Of a DNA stretch of 33,664 bases, positions 27,307 to 33,664 are shown in pieces. The position numbers were made by a program, and so were the translations under genes. The stretch's first letter is position 1, and the number at the start of each line of letters is the position of its first letter. The stretch is from NCBI RefSeq assembly GCF_003818135.1, contig NZ_RPOH01000029.1, positions 1 to 33,664 of the forward strand, read 5' to 3'. This DNA comes from Buttiauxella warmboldiae. GTDB taxonomy: Bacteria > Pseudomonadota > Gammaproteobacteria > Enterobacterales > Enterobacteriaceae. The notes beneath the pieces are model-generated. The model saw only the letters and a list, made by a program, of their open reading frames with translations. It was not told the DNA's origin and searched no databases.

Positions 27307-27438
27307 ATGACTAAAGTACGTAATTGCGTTCTTGATGCATTTTCCATCAACGTCAACAACATCATTAGCTTGGTCGTGGGCACTTTTCCCTCTGGACCCG
27401 ACGGTGTCAAAAACGGTTGTTATCCTATACCATTTTAA
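27307..27438 (+). CDS. yjjY: Small protein YjjY homologue (43 codons)
   Basis: The ORF begins MTKVRNCVLDAFSINVNN and matches E. coli YjjY (46 residues, uncharacterised) through about residue 28 with one change (Leu12 to Phe); the C-terminal third is unrelated. It lies on the strand opposite to arcA, 96 bases from the arcA start, inside the region that should encode the arcA leader. No good ribosome site precedes the ATG. The conservation may come from arcA control DNA rather than from a protein, so the gene call is tentative. Confidence 0.5.
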   Translation: MTKVRNCVLDAFSINVNNIISLVVGTFPSGPDGVKNGCYPIPF

Positions 27439-27850
27439 CAGCAACATAACAGGCAGGACCGCTTTAGACATCTGAGAAAACTACGCTTCGTTGACATATA
27501 TCAAATTCAATTGTAGCACGTTAACAGTTTGATGAAATCATCGCAGCGTTTTGCCACCTTTCATCACAATTTTTTACTCGCCAGAATAGTTACGGCAGGC
27601 GATTGGTAAAGATTATCAATCAAATTGATAGCGGCATTGTATCTGTTTTTTATCTATATAAAACAATAAGATAATTCTGTTTGTCGCATTTGTGTTTGCA
27701 GGTCTTACCACCGGTAAGCATTCAGGATGCTTATGATTCGTATTGCCGCTATTTTATCGGTTAATGTTGCCTTAATGTAAATTTTTGCCGCGTATTATCA
27801 TTTGAATTTTGTGAATATTGATTAGCAGATCCTTTTTTAAGAGAGTTTTA
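27439..27850. other. AT-rich intergenic region between arcA/yjjY and yjtD
   Basis: About 410 bases without a convincing gene. It holds the FNR-like box (27491-27504), an inverted repeat ATCAAT-caa-ATTGAT (27615-27629), two overlapping hairpins (27704-27732) and a 15-codon ORF at 27733-27780 without a clear ribosome site. In E. coli the corresponding region contains several arcA promoters. Most of the sequence shows nothing else recognisable. Confidence 0.55.
27491..27504. promoter_or_regulatory. FNR box upstream of arcA
   Basis: TTGACATATATCAA matches the FNR consensus TTGAT-N4-ATCAA at nine of ten positions. FNR is known to activate arcA in E. coli, and the site lies about 287 bases before the arcA start. 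It could also act on yjtD transcription (347 bases away), which is less likely. Confidence 0.72.
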
Positions 27851-28552
27851 ATGCGTTTTTTAATTATTTTAGTCGCCCCTGCGAGGGCTGAAAATGTCGG
27901 GGCGGCCGCCCGCGCCATGAAAACCATGGGCTTTGCCCAATTGCGGATTGTTGATAGCGAGGCCGACCGCCAGCCTGAAGCTCGCTGGGTCGCTCATGGG
28001 TCCGGCGAGGTGCTGGAGAATGCCCAGCATTTCCCTACGCTTGCACAAGCGCTATATGACGTCGATTTTACCATTGCGACCACCGCCCGTAGCCGCGCCA
28101 AATTTCATTACTACGCCACGCCGCAGCAATTAGTGCCGCTGCTTGAAGAGAAGCGCCAATGGGTAGGGACTGCGGCATTGGTTTTTGGGCGTGAAGATTC
28201 AGGGCTAACCAACGAAGAGCTTGAGCTGGCGGATGTCTTAACCGGCGTGCCAATGGTGGCGGATTATCCGTCGCTGAATCTTGGCCAGGCGGTGATGGTT
28301 TACTGCTACCAGCTCTCTGCGCTGATGCAACAGGCGTCTGCAGAATCGGATGCCGTAGATGTTCAGCAATTAAATGCGCTGCGCTCCCGCATCACCGCGC
28401 TGCTTGAACGAGTGGATGCCAGCGATGACCAAAAACTGGCCGACTGGCTGCAGCAGCGTCTTGGTCTGTTAGCCCAACGCGATACGGCAATGTTGCATCG
28501 CTTGCTCCATGATATTGAAAAAAAGTTACCAGAGAAAAATACTGATAACTGA
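27851..28552 (+). CDS. yjtD: SPOUT-family tRNA/rRNA methyltransferase YjtD (LasT)
   Basis: A predicted RNA ribose methyltransferase of the TrmJ-like SPOUT family; its target is not established. The 233-residue protein (228 in E. coli) opens with ILVAPARAENVGAAARAMKTMG, the conserved N-terminal motif 1, and holds the SAM-knot motifs VFGREDSGLTNEEL near 123-136 and YPSLNLGQAVMVY near 152-164. The C-terminal helix region varies between residues 175 and 200. The ATG at 27851 has GAGAG 5 bases upstream; an 11-residue longer frame is rejected. It is the last gene before the thr operon. Confidence 0.94.
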   Translation: MRFLIILVAPARAENVGAAARAMKTMGFAQLRIVDSEADRQPEARWVAHGSGEVLENAQHFPTLAQALYDVDFTIATTARSRAKFHYYATPQQLVPLLEEKRQWVGTAALVFGREDSGLTNEELELADVLTGVPMVADYPSLNLGQAVMVYCYQLSALMQQASAESDAVDVQQLNALRSRITALLERVDASDDQKLADWLQQRLGLLAQRDTAMLHRLLHDIEKKLPEKNTDN

Positions 28553-28672
28553 ACCAATACCAGTGAGGATAAGCGGTGATTTCCCCTGCGGCTCAGGGTA
28601 ATAAGCGAATTTTCTAATGATTTATCAGTGCTCAACTGCTGTGTCACAGGCAGGAGTAAAATTAAAAATAAA

Positions 28673-28701
28673 TTGACTTAACCTGGCGGATACTTTAGTC
28701 A
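28673..28701 (+). promoter_or_regulatory. thr operon promoter
   Basis: A -35 TTGACT (28673-28678) with the -10-like TAGTCA (28696-28701) at a 17-bp spacing. The boxes stand in the same place relative to thrL as those of E. coli, which has TTGACT and a similarly poor -10. Confidence 0.7.
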
Positions 28702-28736
28702 ATACAGGTAAATCAGATGACGAGCACACAACATCC

Positions 28737-28805
28737 ATGATCCGTATCAGCCCGATGACCACAATGATTACCACCACCATTACCACAGGTAACGGTGCGG
28801 GCTGA
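28737..28805 (+). CDS. thrL: thr operon leader peptide
   Basis: A 22-codon leader with 7 threonine and 4 isoleucine codons, ending GNGAG as in E. coli (21 residues). It opens MIRISPM rather than MKRIST, and methionines at positions 7 and 10 interrupt the Thr/Ile run. Translation of these codons senses charged tRNA-Thr and tRNA-Ile: stalling in the run prevents formation of the attenuator hairpin downstream. The start context ACACAACATCC is the same as in E. coli, with no strong ribosome site. Too short for routine gene finding. Confidence 0.95.
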   Translation: MIRISPMTTMITTTITTGNGAG

Positions 28806-28860
28806 CGCATACCAGGAAAAACGAAAAAAGCCCGCACCTAAACAGTGCGGGCTTTTTTTT
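28794..28860 (+). terminator. thr attenuator with competing antiterminator
   Basis: The terminator stem is GCCCGCAC (28830-28837) and GTGCGGGC (28845-28852) with a 7-base loop, followed by eight T. The upstream segment GGTGCGGGC (28794-28802), at the end of thrL, is a perfect complement of GCCCGCACC (28830-28838), so the two structures exclude each other. Ribosome stalling on thrL favours the antiterminator; its completion favours termination. This is the classical E. coli thr mechanism. Confidence 0.95.
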
Positions 28861-28887
28861 GAACTAAAAACTCAAGGGTAATAACAA

Positions 28888-31350
28888 ATGCGAGTGTTGA
28901 AATTCGGTGGTACTTCAGTGGCAAATGCGGAGCGTTTTCTGCGCGTTGCCGACATCCTGGAAAGCAATGCCAAACAGGGGCAGGTGGCTACCGTGCTGTC
29001 TGCCCCGGCAAAAATTACCAATCACCTCGTAGCCATGATTGAAAAAACCATTGGCGGCCTGGATGCTTTACCGAATATCAGCGACGTAGAACACATTTTT
29101 AACCAGTTGCTTAACGGCCTTGCCGATGCGCAGTCGGGTTTCCCGCTCGCACAGCTTAAAGCGTTTGTTGACCAGGAGTTTGCTCAACTGAAGCATGTGC
29201 TGCATGGTATCAGCCTGCTGGGGCAGTGCCCGGACAGCATCAATGCGGCGATTATCTGCCGGGGTGAAAAGCTTTCCATCGCCATCATGGCTGAACTGCT
29301 TAAAGCCCGCGGCCACAGCGTGACGGTTATCAACCCGGTTGAGAAACTGCTCGCCGTTGGGCATTACCTTGAGTCCACCGTGGATATCGCTGAATCCACG
29401 CGTCGCATCGCGGCCAGCCGCATTCCGGCTGACCATATGATCCTGATGGCGGGCTTTACTGCCGGGAACGATAAAGGCGAGCTGGTGGTGTTAGGACGCA
29501 ATGGTTCTGACTACTCAGCGGCCGTGCTGGCGGCCTGTTTACGTGCCGATTGCTGCGAGATCTGGACCGACGTCGACGGCGTTTATACCTGCGACCCGCG
29601 CCAGGTACCCGACGCGAGATTGCTGAAATCCATGTCGTATCAGGAAGCCATGGAGCTTTCTTACTTCGGCGCTAAAGTTCTGCACCCACGTACTATCTCC
29701 CCCATCGCGCAGTTCCAAATCCCTTGTCTGATAAAAAATACCGGAAACCCGCAGGCGCCCGGCACCTTAATCGGCGCCGAAAGTGACGAGGATGAACTGC
29801 CGGTTAAAGGCATTACGAATCTGAATAACATGGCGATGTTTAACGTTTCAGGCCCAGGGATGAAGGGGATGGTGGGGATGGCGGCGCGTGTCTTTGCTGC
29901 GATGTCACGCGCCGGAATTTCGGTGGTGCTGATCACTCAGTCATCCTCTGAATACAGCATCAGCTTCTGTGTCCCGCAGGCCGATTGCGGGCGTGCGCGC
30001 CGCGCGATGGATGATGAGTTCTATCTTGAGCTGAAAGAAGGCCTGCTTGAACCGCTGGCAATCATGGAGCATCTGGCGATTATCTCCGTTGTGGGTGACG
30101 GTATGCGCACGCTGCGCGGCATTTCTGCCAAATTCTTCGCCGCCCTTGCCCGCGCCAATATCAACATTGTGGCGATTGCACAGGGATCGTCAGAGCGTTC
30201 AATCTCTGTGGTCGTCAGCAATGACGATGCCACCACCGGCGTGCGCGTTACCCATCAGATGCTGTTCAATACCGACCAGGTTATCGAAGTCTTCCTGATT
30301 GGCGTCGGCGGCGTGGGGACGGCATTGATGGAGCAGGTGAAGCGCCAGCAGGCGTGGCTCAAGCAAAAACATATCGATTTACGCGTCTGCGGCATTGCGA
30401 ACTCAAAAGCCCTGCTGACCAATATTCACGGCCTGAATCTGGATAACTGGCAGGAAGAGCTGGCGCAGGCAAAAGAGCCGTTCAACCTTGGCCGCCTGAT
30501 TCGCCTGGTGAAAGAGTACCACCTGCTCAACCCGGTGATTGTGGACTGTACTTCCAGCCAGGCGGTGGCCGATCAGTACGCGGATTTCCTGAGTGAAGGT
30601 TTCCACGTGGTGACGCCGAACAAAAAGGCGAACACCTCGACCATGAACTACTACCACCAGATGCGTAATGCGGCGGCGAAATCACGCCGTAAATTCCTTT
30701 ACGATACCAACGTGGGCGCAGGCCTGCCGGTTATTGAAAACCTGCAAAACTTGCTGAACGCGGGCGATGAATTAAAACGTTTCACCGGCGTGCTTTCCGG
30801 CTCGCTGTCGTTTATTTTTGGCAAGCTGGATGAAGGCATGAGCCTGTCGGAAGCCACCAAAATGGCCCGTGAAATGGGGTATACCGAACCGGACCCGCGT
30901 GACGATCTGTCCGGCATGGACGTGGCGCGCAAGCTGCTGATCCTGGCCCGTGAAACCGGCAGCCACTTTGAGCTGTCCGATATTGTTATCGAATCCGTTC
31001 TGCCTGAGTCTTTTGATGCCACAGGTGATGTGGAATCATTTATGGCGCGTTTACCGCGCCTGGATGACGAGTTTTCAGCGCGCGTGGCGAAAGCCCGCGA
31101 CGAAGGAAAAGCGCTGCGCTATGTTGGCGTAATCGAAGCAGACGGTAGCTGCAAAGTTAAAATTGATGCGGTCGATGGTAACGACCCGTTGTATAAAGTT
31201 AAAAACGGCGAGAATGCGCTGGCCTTCTACAGCCATTATTATCAGCCGTTACCGCTGGTGCTGCGCGGTTATGGCGCAGGAAACGATGTCACCGCCGCCG
31301 GTGTTTTCGCCGACTTATTGCGCACTTTGTCATGGAAGTTAGGAGTTTAA
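28888..31350 (+). CDS. thrA: Bifunctional aspartokinase I / homoserine dehydrogenase I
   Basis: ThrA catalyses the first and third steps from aspartate to homoserine and is inhibited by threonine. The 820 residues equal E. coli. The kinase domain starts with KFGGTS (residues 5-10) and includes [24 protein letters not shown] near 190-215. A regulatory pair of ACT domains ([15 protein letters not shown] and [11 protein letters not shown]) occupies about 325-460. The NAD(P)-binding [12 protein letters not shown] begins the dehydrogenase near 473, with NKKANT and the catalytic-domain segment [17 protein letters not shown] near 670-686. AGGGT lies upstream of the ATG, past the attenuator. Confidence 0.98.
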   Translation: MRVLKFGGTSVANAERFLRVADILESNAKQGQVATVLSAPAKITNHLVAMIEKTIGGLDALPNISDVEHIFNQLLNGLADAQSGFPLAQLKAFVDQEFAQLKHVLHGISLLGQCPDSINAAIICRGEKLSIAIMAELLKARGHSVTVINPVEKLLAVGHYLESTVDIAESTRRIAASRIPADHMILMAGFTAGNDKGELVVLGRNGSDYSAAVLAACLRADCCEIWTDVDGVYTCDPRQVPDARLLKSMSYQEAMELSYFGAKVLHPRTISPIAQFQIPCLIKNTGNPQAPGTLIGAESDEDELPVKGITNLNNMAMFNVSGPGMKGMVGMAARVFAAMSRAGISVVLITQSSSEYSISFCVPQADCGRARRAMDDEFYLELKEGLLEPLAIMEHLAIISVVGDGMRTLRGISAKFFAALARANINIVAIAQGSSERSISVVVSNDDATTGVRVTHQMLFNTDQVIEVFLIGVGGVGTALMEQVKRQQAWLKQKHIDLRVCGIANSKALLTNIHGLNLDNWQEELAQAKEPFNLGRLIRLVKEYHLLNPVIVDCTSSQAVADQYADFLSEGFHVVTPNKKANTSTMNYYHQMRNAAAKSRRKFLYDTNVGAGLPVIENLQNLLNAGDELKRFTGVLSGSLSFIFGKLDEGMSLSEATKMAREMGYTEPDPRDDLSGMDVARKLLILARETGSHFELSDIVIESVLPESFDATGDVESFMARLPRLDDEFSARVAKARDEGKALRYVGVIEADGSCKVKIDAVDGNDPLYKVKNGENALAFYSHYYQPLPLVLRGYGAGNDVTAAGVFADLLRTLSWKLGV

Positions 31351-31351
31351 G

Positions 31352-32281
31352 ATGGTTAAAGTATATGCCCCGGCTTCCAGCGCCAATATGAGCGTCGGGT
31401 TTGATGTGCTGGGGGCGGCGGTTTCGCCGATTGATGGCTCGCTGCTTGGCGATTACGTGACGGTCGAAGCGGCAGACACTTTCAGTTTGAATAATATTGG
31501 ACGCTTCGCCAGCAAGTTACCTGATGAACCGCGCGAAAATATCGTTTACCAATGCTGGGAGCGTTTCTGCCAGGAAATCGGCAAAAATATTCCGGTGGCC
31601 ATGACGCTGGAAAAAAGCATGCCGATTGGCTCCGGTCTGGGGTCGAGCGCCTGTTCGGTGGTCGCAGGCTTAATGGCGATGAATGAATATTGCGGCAAAC
31701 CGCTAAGCGACACCCGCTTGCTGAGCCTGATGGGGGAACTGGAAGGGCGCATCTCCGGCAGCGTTCACTACGATAACGTGGCGCCGTGCTTCCTCGGCGG
31801 CATGCAGTTGATGATTGAAGAAAATGGCATCATCAGCCAGTCGGTGCCGGGTTTTGATGAGTGGCTGTGGGTGCTGGCGTATCCGGGGATCAAAGTGTCC
31901 ACCGCTGAAGCGCGCGCGATTCTACCGGCGCAGTATCGCCGCCAGGATTGCATTAGCCATGGTCGCCATCTGGCGGGCTTTATTCACGCCTGCCACACTC
32001 GCCAGCCGCAGCTTGCGGCAAAGCTGATGCGCGATGTGATTGCCGAGCCTTACCGCGCAAAATTGCTGCCGCGCTTTAGCGAAGCACGGCAGGCCGCCGC
32101 GGATATTGGCGCACTGGCGAGTGGTATTTCGGGTTCCGGCCCAACTCTTTTTGCGCTGTGCGATAACACTGACACCGCACAACGCGTGGCTGACTGGCTC
32201 AGCCAACACTATTTGCAGAACCAGGAAGGTTTTGTACATATTTGCCGTCTGGACACGGCGGGCGCACGAGTTCTGGGATAA
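31352..32281 (+). CDS. thrB: Homoserine kinase
   Basis: ThrB phosphorylates L-homoserine with ATP, the fourth step of threonine synthesis. It is a GHMP kinase of 309 residues (310 in E. coli). The ATP-binding loop [15 protein letters not shown] lies near residues 91-105, the N-terminal [17 protein letters not shown] near 5-21, and the C-terminal [12 protein letters not shown] near 257-268. It starts one base after the thrA stop, with AGGAG inside the end of thrA, so translation is coupled. Confidence 0.98.
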   Translation: MVKVYAPASSANMSVGFDVLGAAVSPIDGSLLGDYVTVEAADTFSLNNIGRFASKLPDEPRENIVYQCWERFCQEIGKNIPVAMTLEKSMPIGSGLGSSACSVVAGLMAMNEYCGKPLSDTRLLSLMGELEGRISGSVHYDNVAPCFLGGMQLMIEENGIISQSVPGFDEWLWVLAYPGIKVSTAEARAILPAQYRRQDCISHGRHLAGFIHACHTRQPQLAAKLMRDVIAEPYRAKLLPRFSEARQAAADIGALASGISGSGPTLFALCDNTDTAQRVADWLSQHYLQNQEGFVHICRLDTAGARVLG

Positions 32282-32284
32282 CGC

Positions 32285-33571
32285 ATGAAACTGTATAACC
32301 TTAAAGATCATAATGAGCAGGTCACTTTTGCCCAGGCAATTGTGCAGGGGTTGGGTAAACAGCAGGGGCTGTTTTTTCCTCACGACTTGCCGGAATTTGA
32401 ACTGACCGAAGTCGACGCAATGTTGAAGATGGATTTCGTCACTCGCAGCAGTAAGATTTTGTCTGCATTTATCGGTGATGAAATCCCGCAAGAAATTCTC
32501 GAGGAACGTGTGCGTGCGGCGTTTGCTTTCCCTGCACCGGTGAAAAGCGTAGAGCCAGATATCGGCTGCCTTGAGCTATTCCACGGTCCAACGCTGGCGT
32601 TTAAAGATTTCGGCGGCCGCTTTATGGCGCAGATGCTGACGCATATCAGCGGCGACAAACCTGTAACTATTCTGACCGCGACATCCGGTGACACCGGTGC
32701 GGCGGTTGCCCACGCGTTCTACGGCCTGAAAAACGTGCGCGTGGTGATTCTGTACCCGCGCGGAAAAATCAGCCCACTGCAGGAAAAACTGTTCTGCACC
32801 CTCGGTGGAAACATTGAAACCGTAGCCATTGACGGCGATTTCGATGCCTGCCAGGCGCTGGTGAAACAGGCCTTTGATGACGAAGAGCTGAAAGCGGCGC
32901 TGGGGTTAAACTCCGCCAACTCTATCAACATCAGCCGCCTGCTGGCGCAGATTTGCTACTACTTTGAAGCGGTGGCACAGCTGCCACAAGAAGCTCGCAA
33001 TCAGCTGGTGGTTTCCGTACCCAGCGGCAACTTTGGCGATCTGACGGCGGGCCTGCTGGCAAAATCTCTGGGCTTACCCATCAAGCGCTTTATCGCGGCG
33101 ACCAACGCCAACGATACCGTTCCGCGCTTCCTGACGAATGGCGCATGGGCTCCAAAAACCACGGTGGCTACGCTGTCTAACGCGATGGATGTCAGCCAGC
33201 CGAACAACTGGCCGCGCGTAGAAGAGCTGTTCCGCCGCAAAACCTGGCGTCTGACCGACCTCGGTTATGCGACTGTCACCGACGAAACCACCACAGCCAC
33301 GATGAAAGAGCTCAAAGCGGTAGGCTATATTTCTGAGCCACACGCGGCTATCGCTTATCGTGCGCTGCGTGACCAGCTAAAACCGGGCGAATATGGTCTG
33401 TTCCTGGGCACCGCGCATCCGGCAAAATTCAAAGAAAGCGTGGAGGAGATCCTCGGGGAAACTCTGCCACTGCCCGCTGAGCTTGCCGAGCGCGCGGAGC
33501 TGCCGCTGCTTTCCCATCATCTGCCTGCGGATTTTGCCGCGTTGCGCGAATTGATGATGAAAAAGGCATAA
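32285..33571 (+). CDS. thrC: Threonine synthase
   Basis: ThrC converts O-phospho-L-homoserine to L-threonine with pyridoxal phosphate, ending the pathway. The 428 residues equal E. coli. The cofactor lysine is Lys107 in HGPTLAFKDFGGR, and the phosphate-binding and active-site segments TATSGDTGAAVAHAF (near 137-151) and VPSGNFGDLTAG (near 244-255) are intact. It starts 3 bases after the thrB stop. The strong hairpin downstream marks the operon end. Confidence 0.98.
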   Translation: MKLYNLKDHNEQVTFAQAIVQGLGKQQGLFFPHDLPEFELTEVDAMLKMDFVTRSSKILSAFIGDEIPQEILEERVRAAFAFPAPVKSVEPDIGCLELFHGPTLAFKDFGGRFMAQMLTHISGDKPVTILTATSGDTGAAVAHAFYGLKNVRVVILYPRGKISPLQEKLFCTLGGNIETVAIDGDFDACQALVKQAFDDEELKAALGLNSANSINISRLLAQICYYFEAVAQLPQEARNQLVVSVPSGNFGDLTAGLLAKSLGLPIKRFIAATNANDTVPRFLTNGAWAPKTTVATLSNAMDVSQPNNWPRVEELFRRKTWRLTDLGYATVTDETTTATMKELKAVGYISEPHAAIAYRALRDQLKPGEYGLFLGTAHPAKFKESVEEILGETLPLPAELAERAELPLLSHHLPADFAALRELMMKKA

Positions 33572-33591
33572 AGCGGTAAGGTAAATTGCTG

Positions 33592-33627
33592 ACAAAGAAG
33601 GAAAAAGCGTGGTTTTTCCTTCTTTGT
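33592..33627 (+). terminator. thr operon terminator
   Basis: ACAAAGAAGGAAAAA (33592-33606) and TTTTTCCTTCTTTGT (33613-33627) form a perfect 15-bp stem with a 6-base loop. The stem itself ends in A and T runs, so it may work in both directions. It lies 20 bases after thrC. The last 37 bases of the window show nothing recognisable. Confidence 0.88.
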
Positions 33628-33664
33628 GGTTATCAGCCGAAATCAATAAATTGATTTTCCTTGT

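Noticed and set aside
31922-32491. 189-codon minus-strand frame over thrB-thrC
   Set aside because: Antisense to two certain genes of the thr operon and without similarity to a known protein.

Overview
This is ordinary chromosomal DNA from a member of the Enterobacteriaceae. Gene order, protein lengths and sequences match the Escherichia coli region that runs from leuQ-rsmC through the deo, serB-radA-nadR and trpR-rob-creA-arcA genes into thrLABC, the stretch just before and after the usual zero point of E. coli maps. The proteins are clearly not Escherichia or Salmonella copies, and two E. coli gene groups are missing at their expected places (yjjW-yjjI and creBCD). I infer an Enterobacter/Kosakonia/Lelliottia-like genus, but sequence reading alone does not settle which.

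Layout. Positions 1-19 are the 5' end of a leftward tRNA-Leu, with its promoter at 58-85. rsmC (leftward) diverges from holD-rimI-yjjG. prfC follows, with a terminator, then osmY behind a sigma-S-like promoter and a long leader, then ytjA. A 121-bp palindromic repeat lies between ytjA and yjjU-yjjV. Where E. coli has yjjW-yjjI there is a NupX-like concentrative nucleoside transporter, followed by deoC-deoA-deoB-deoD. This nucleoside-uptake and catabolism block carries the richest regulatory DNA in the window: two DeoR-type operators, and two promoters that each have a pair of CRP-like sites about 52-53 bp apart.

Next come the leftward pair ytjB-lplA, rightward serB-radA-nadR, leftward ettA, rightward slt and trpR (with an operator-like palindrome), leftward yjjX, rightward gpmB, a half copy of the same repeat, leftward rob, rightward creA and leftward arcA. 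The long arcA-yjtD interval holds a FNR box and a short yjjY-like ORF. After yjtD the window closes with the threonine operon: promoter, leader peptide thrL, classical attenuator, thrA, thrB, thrC and a strong terminator.

How the genes work together. The transporter and DeoC/A/B/D import nucleosides and split them to bases, with the sugar ending as acetaldehyde and glyceraldehyde-3-phosphate. ThrA/B/C convert aspartate to threonine under attenuation by Thr/Ile codons. SerB makes serine, NadR governs NAD supply, and HolD, RadA, PrfC, EttA, RimI and RsmC belong to replication, repair and translation. I found no mobile element, CRISPR array, prophage or new multigene system. The points worth a second look are regulatory architecture, small ORFs, repeats and local gene gain or loss.
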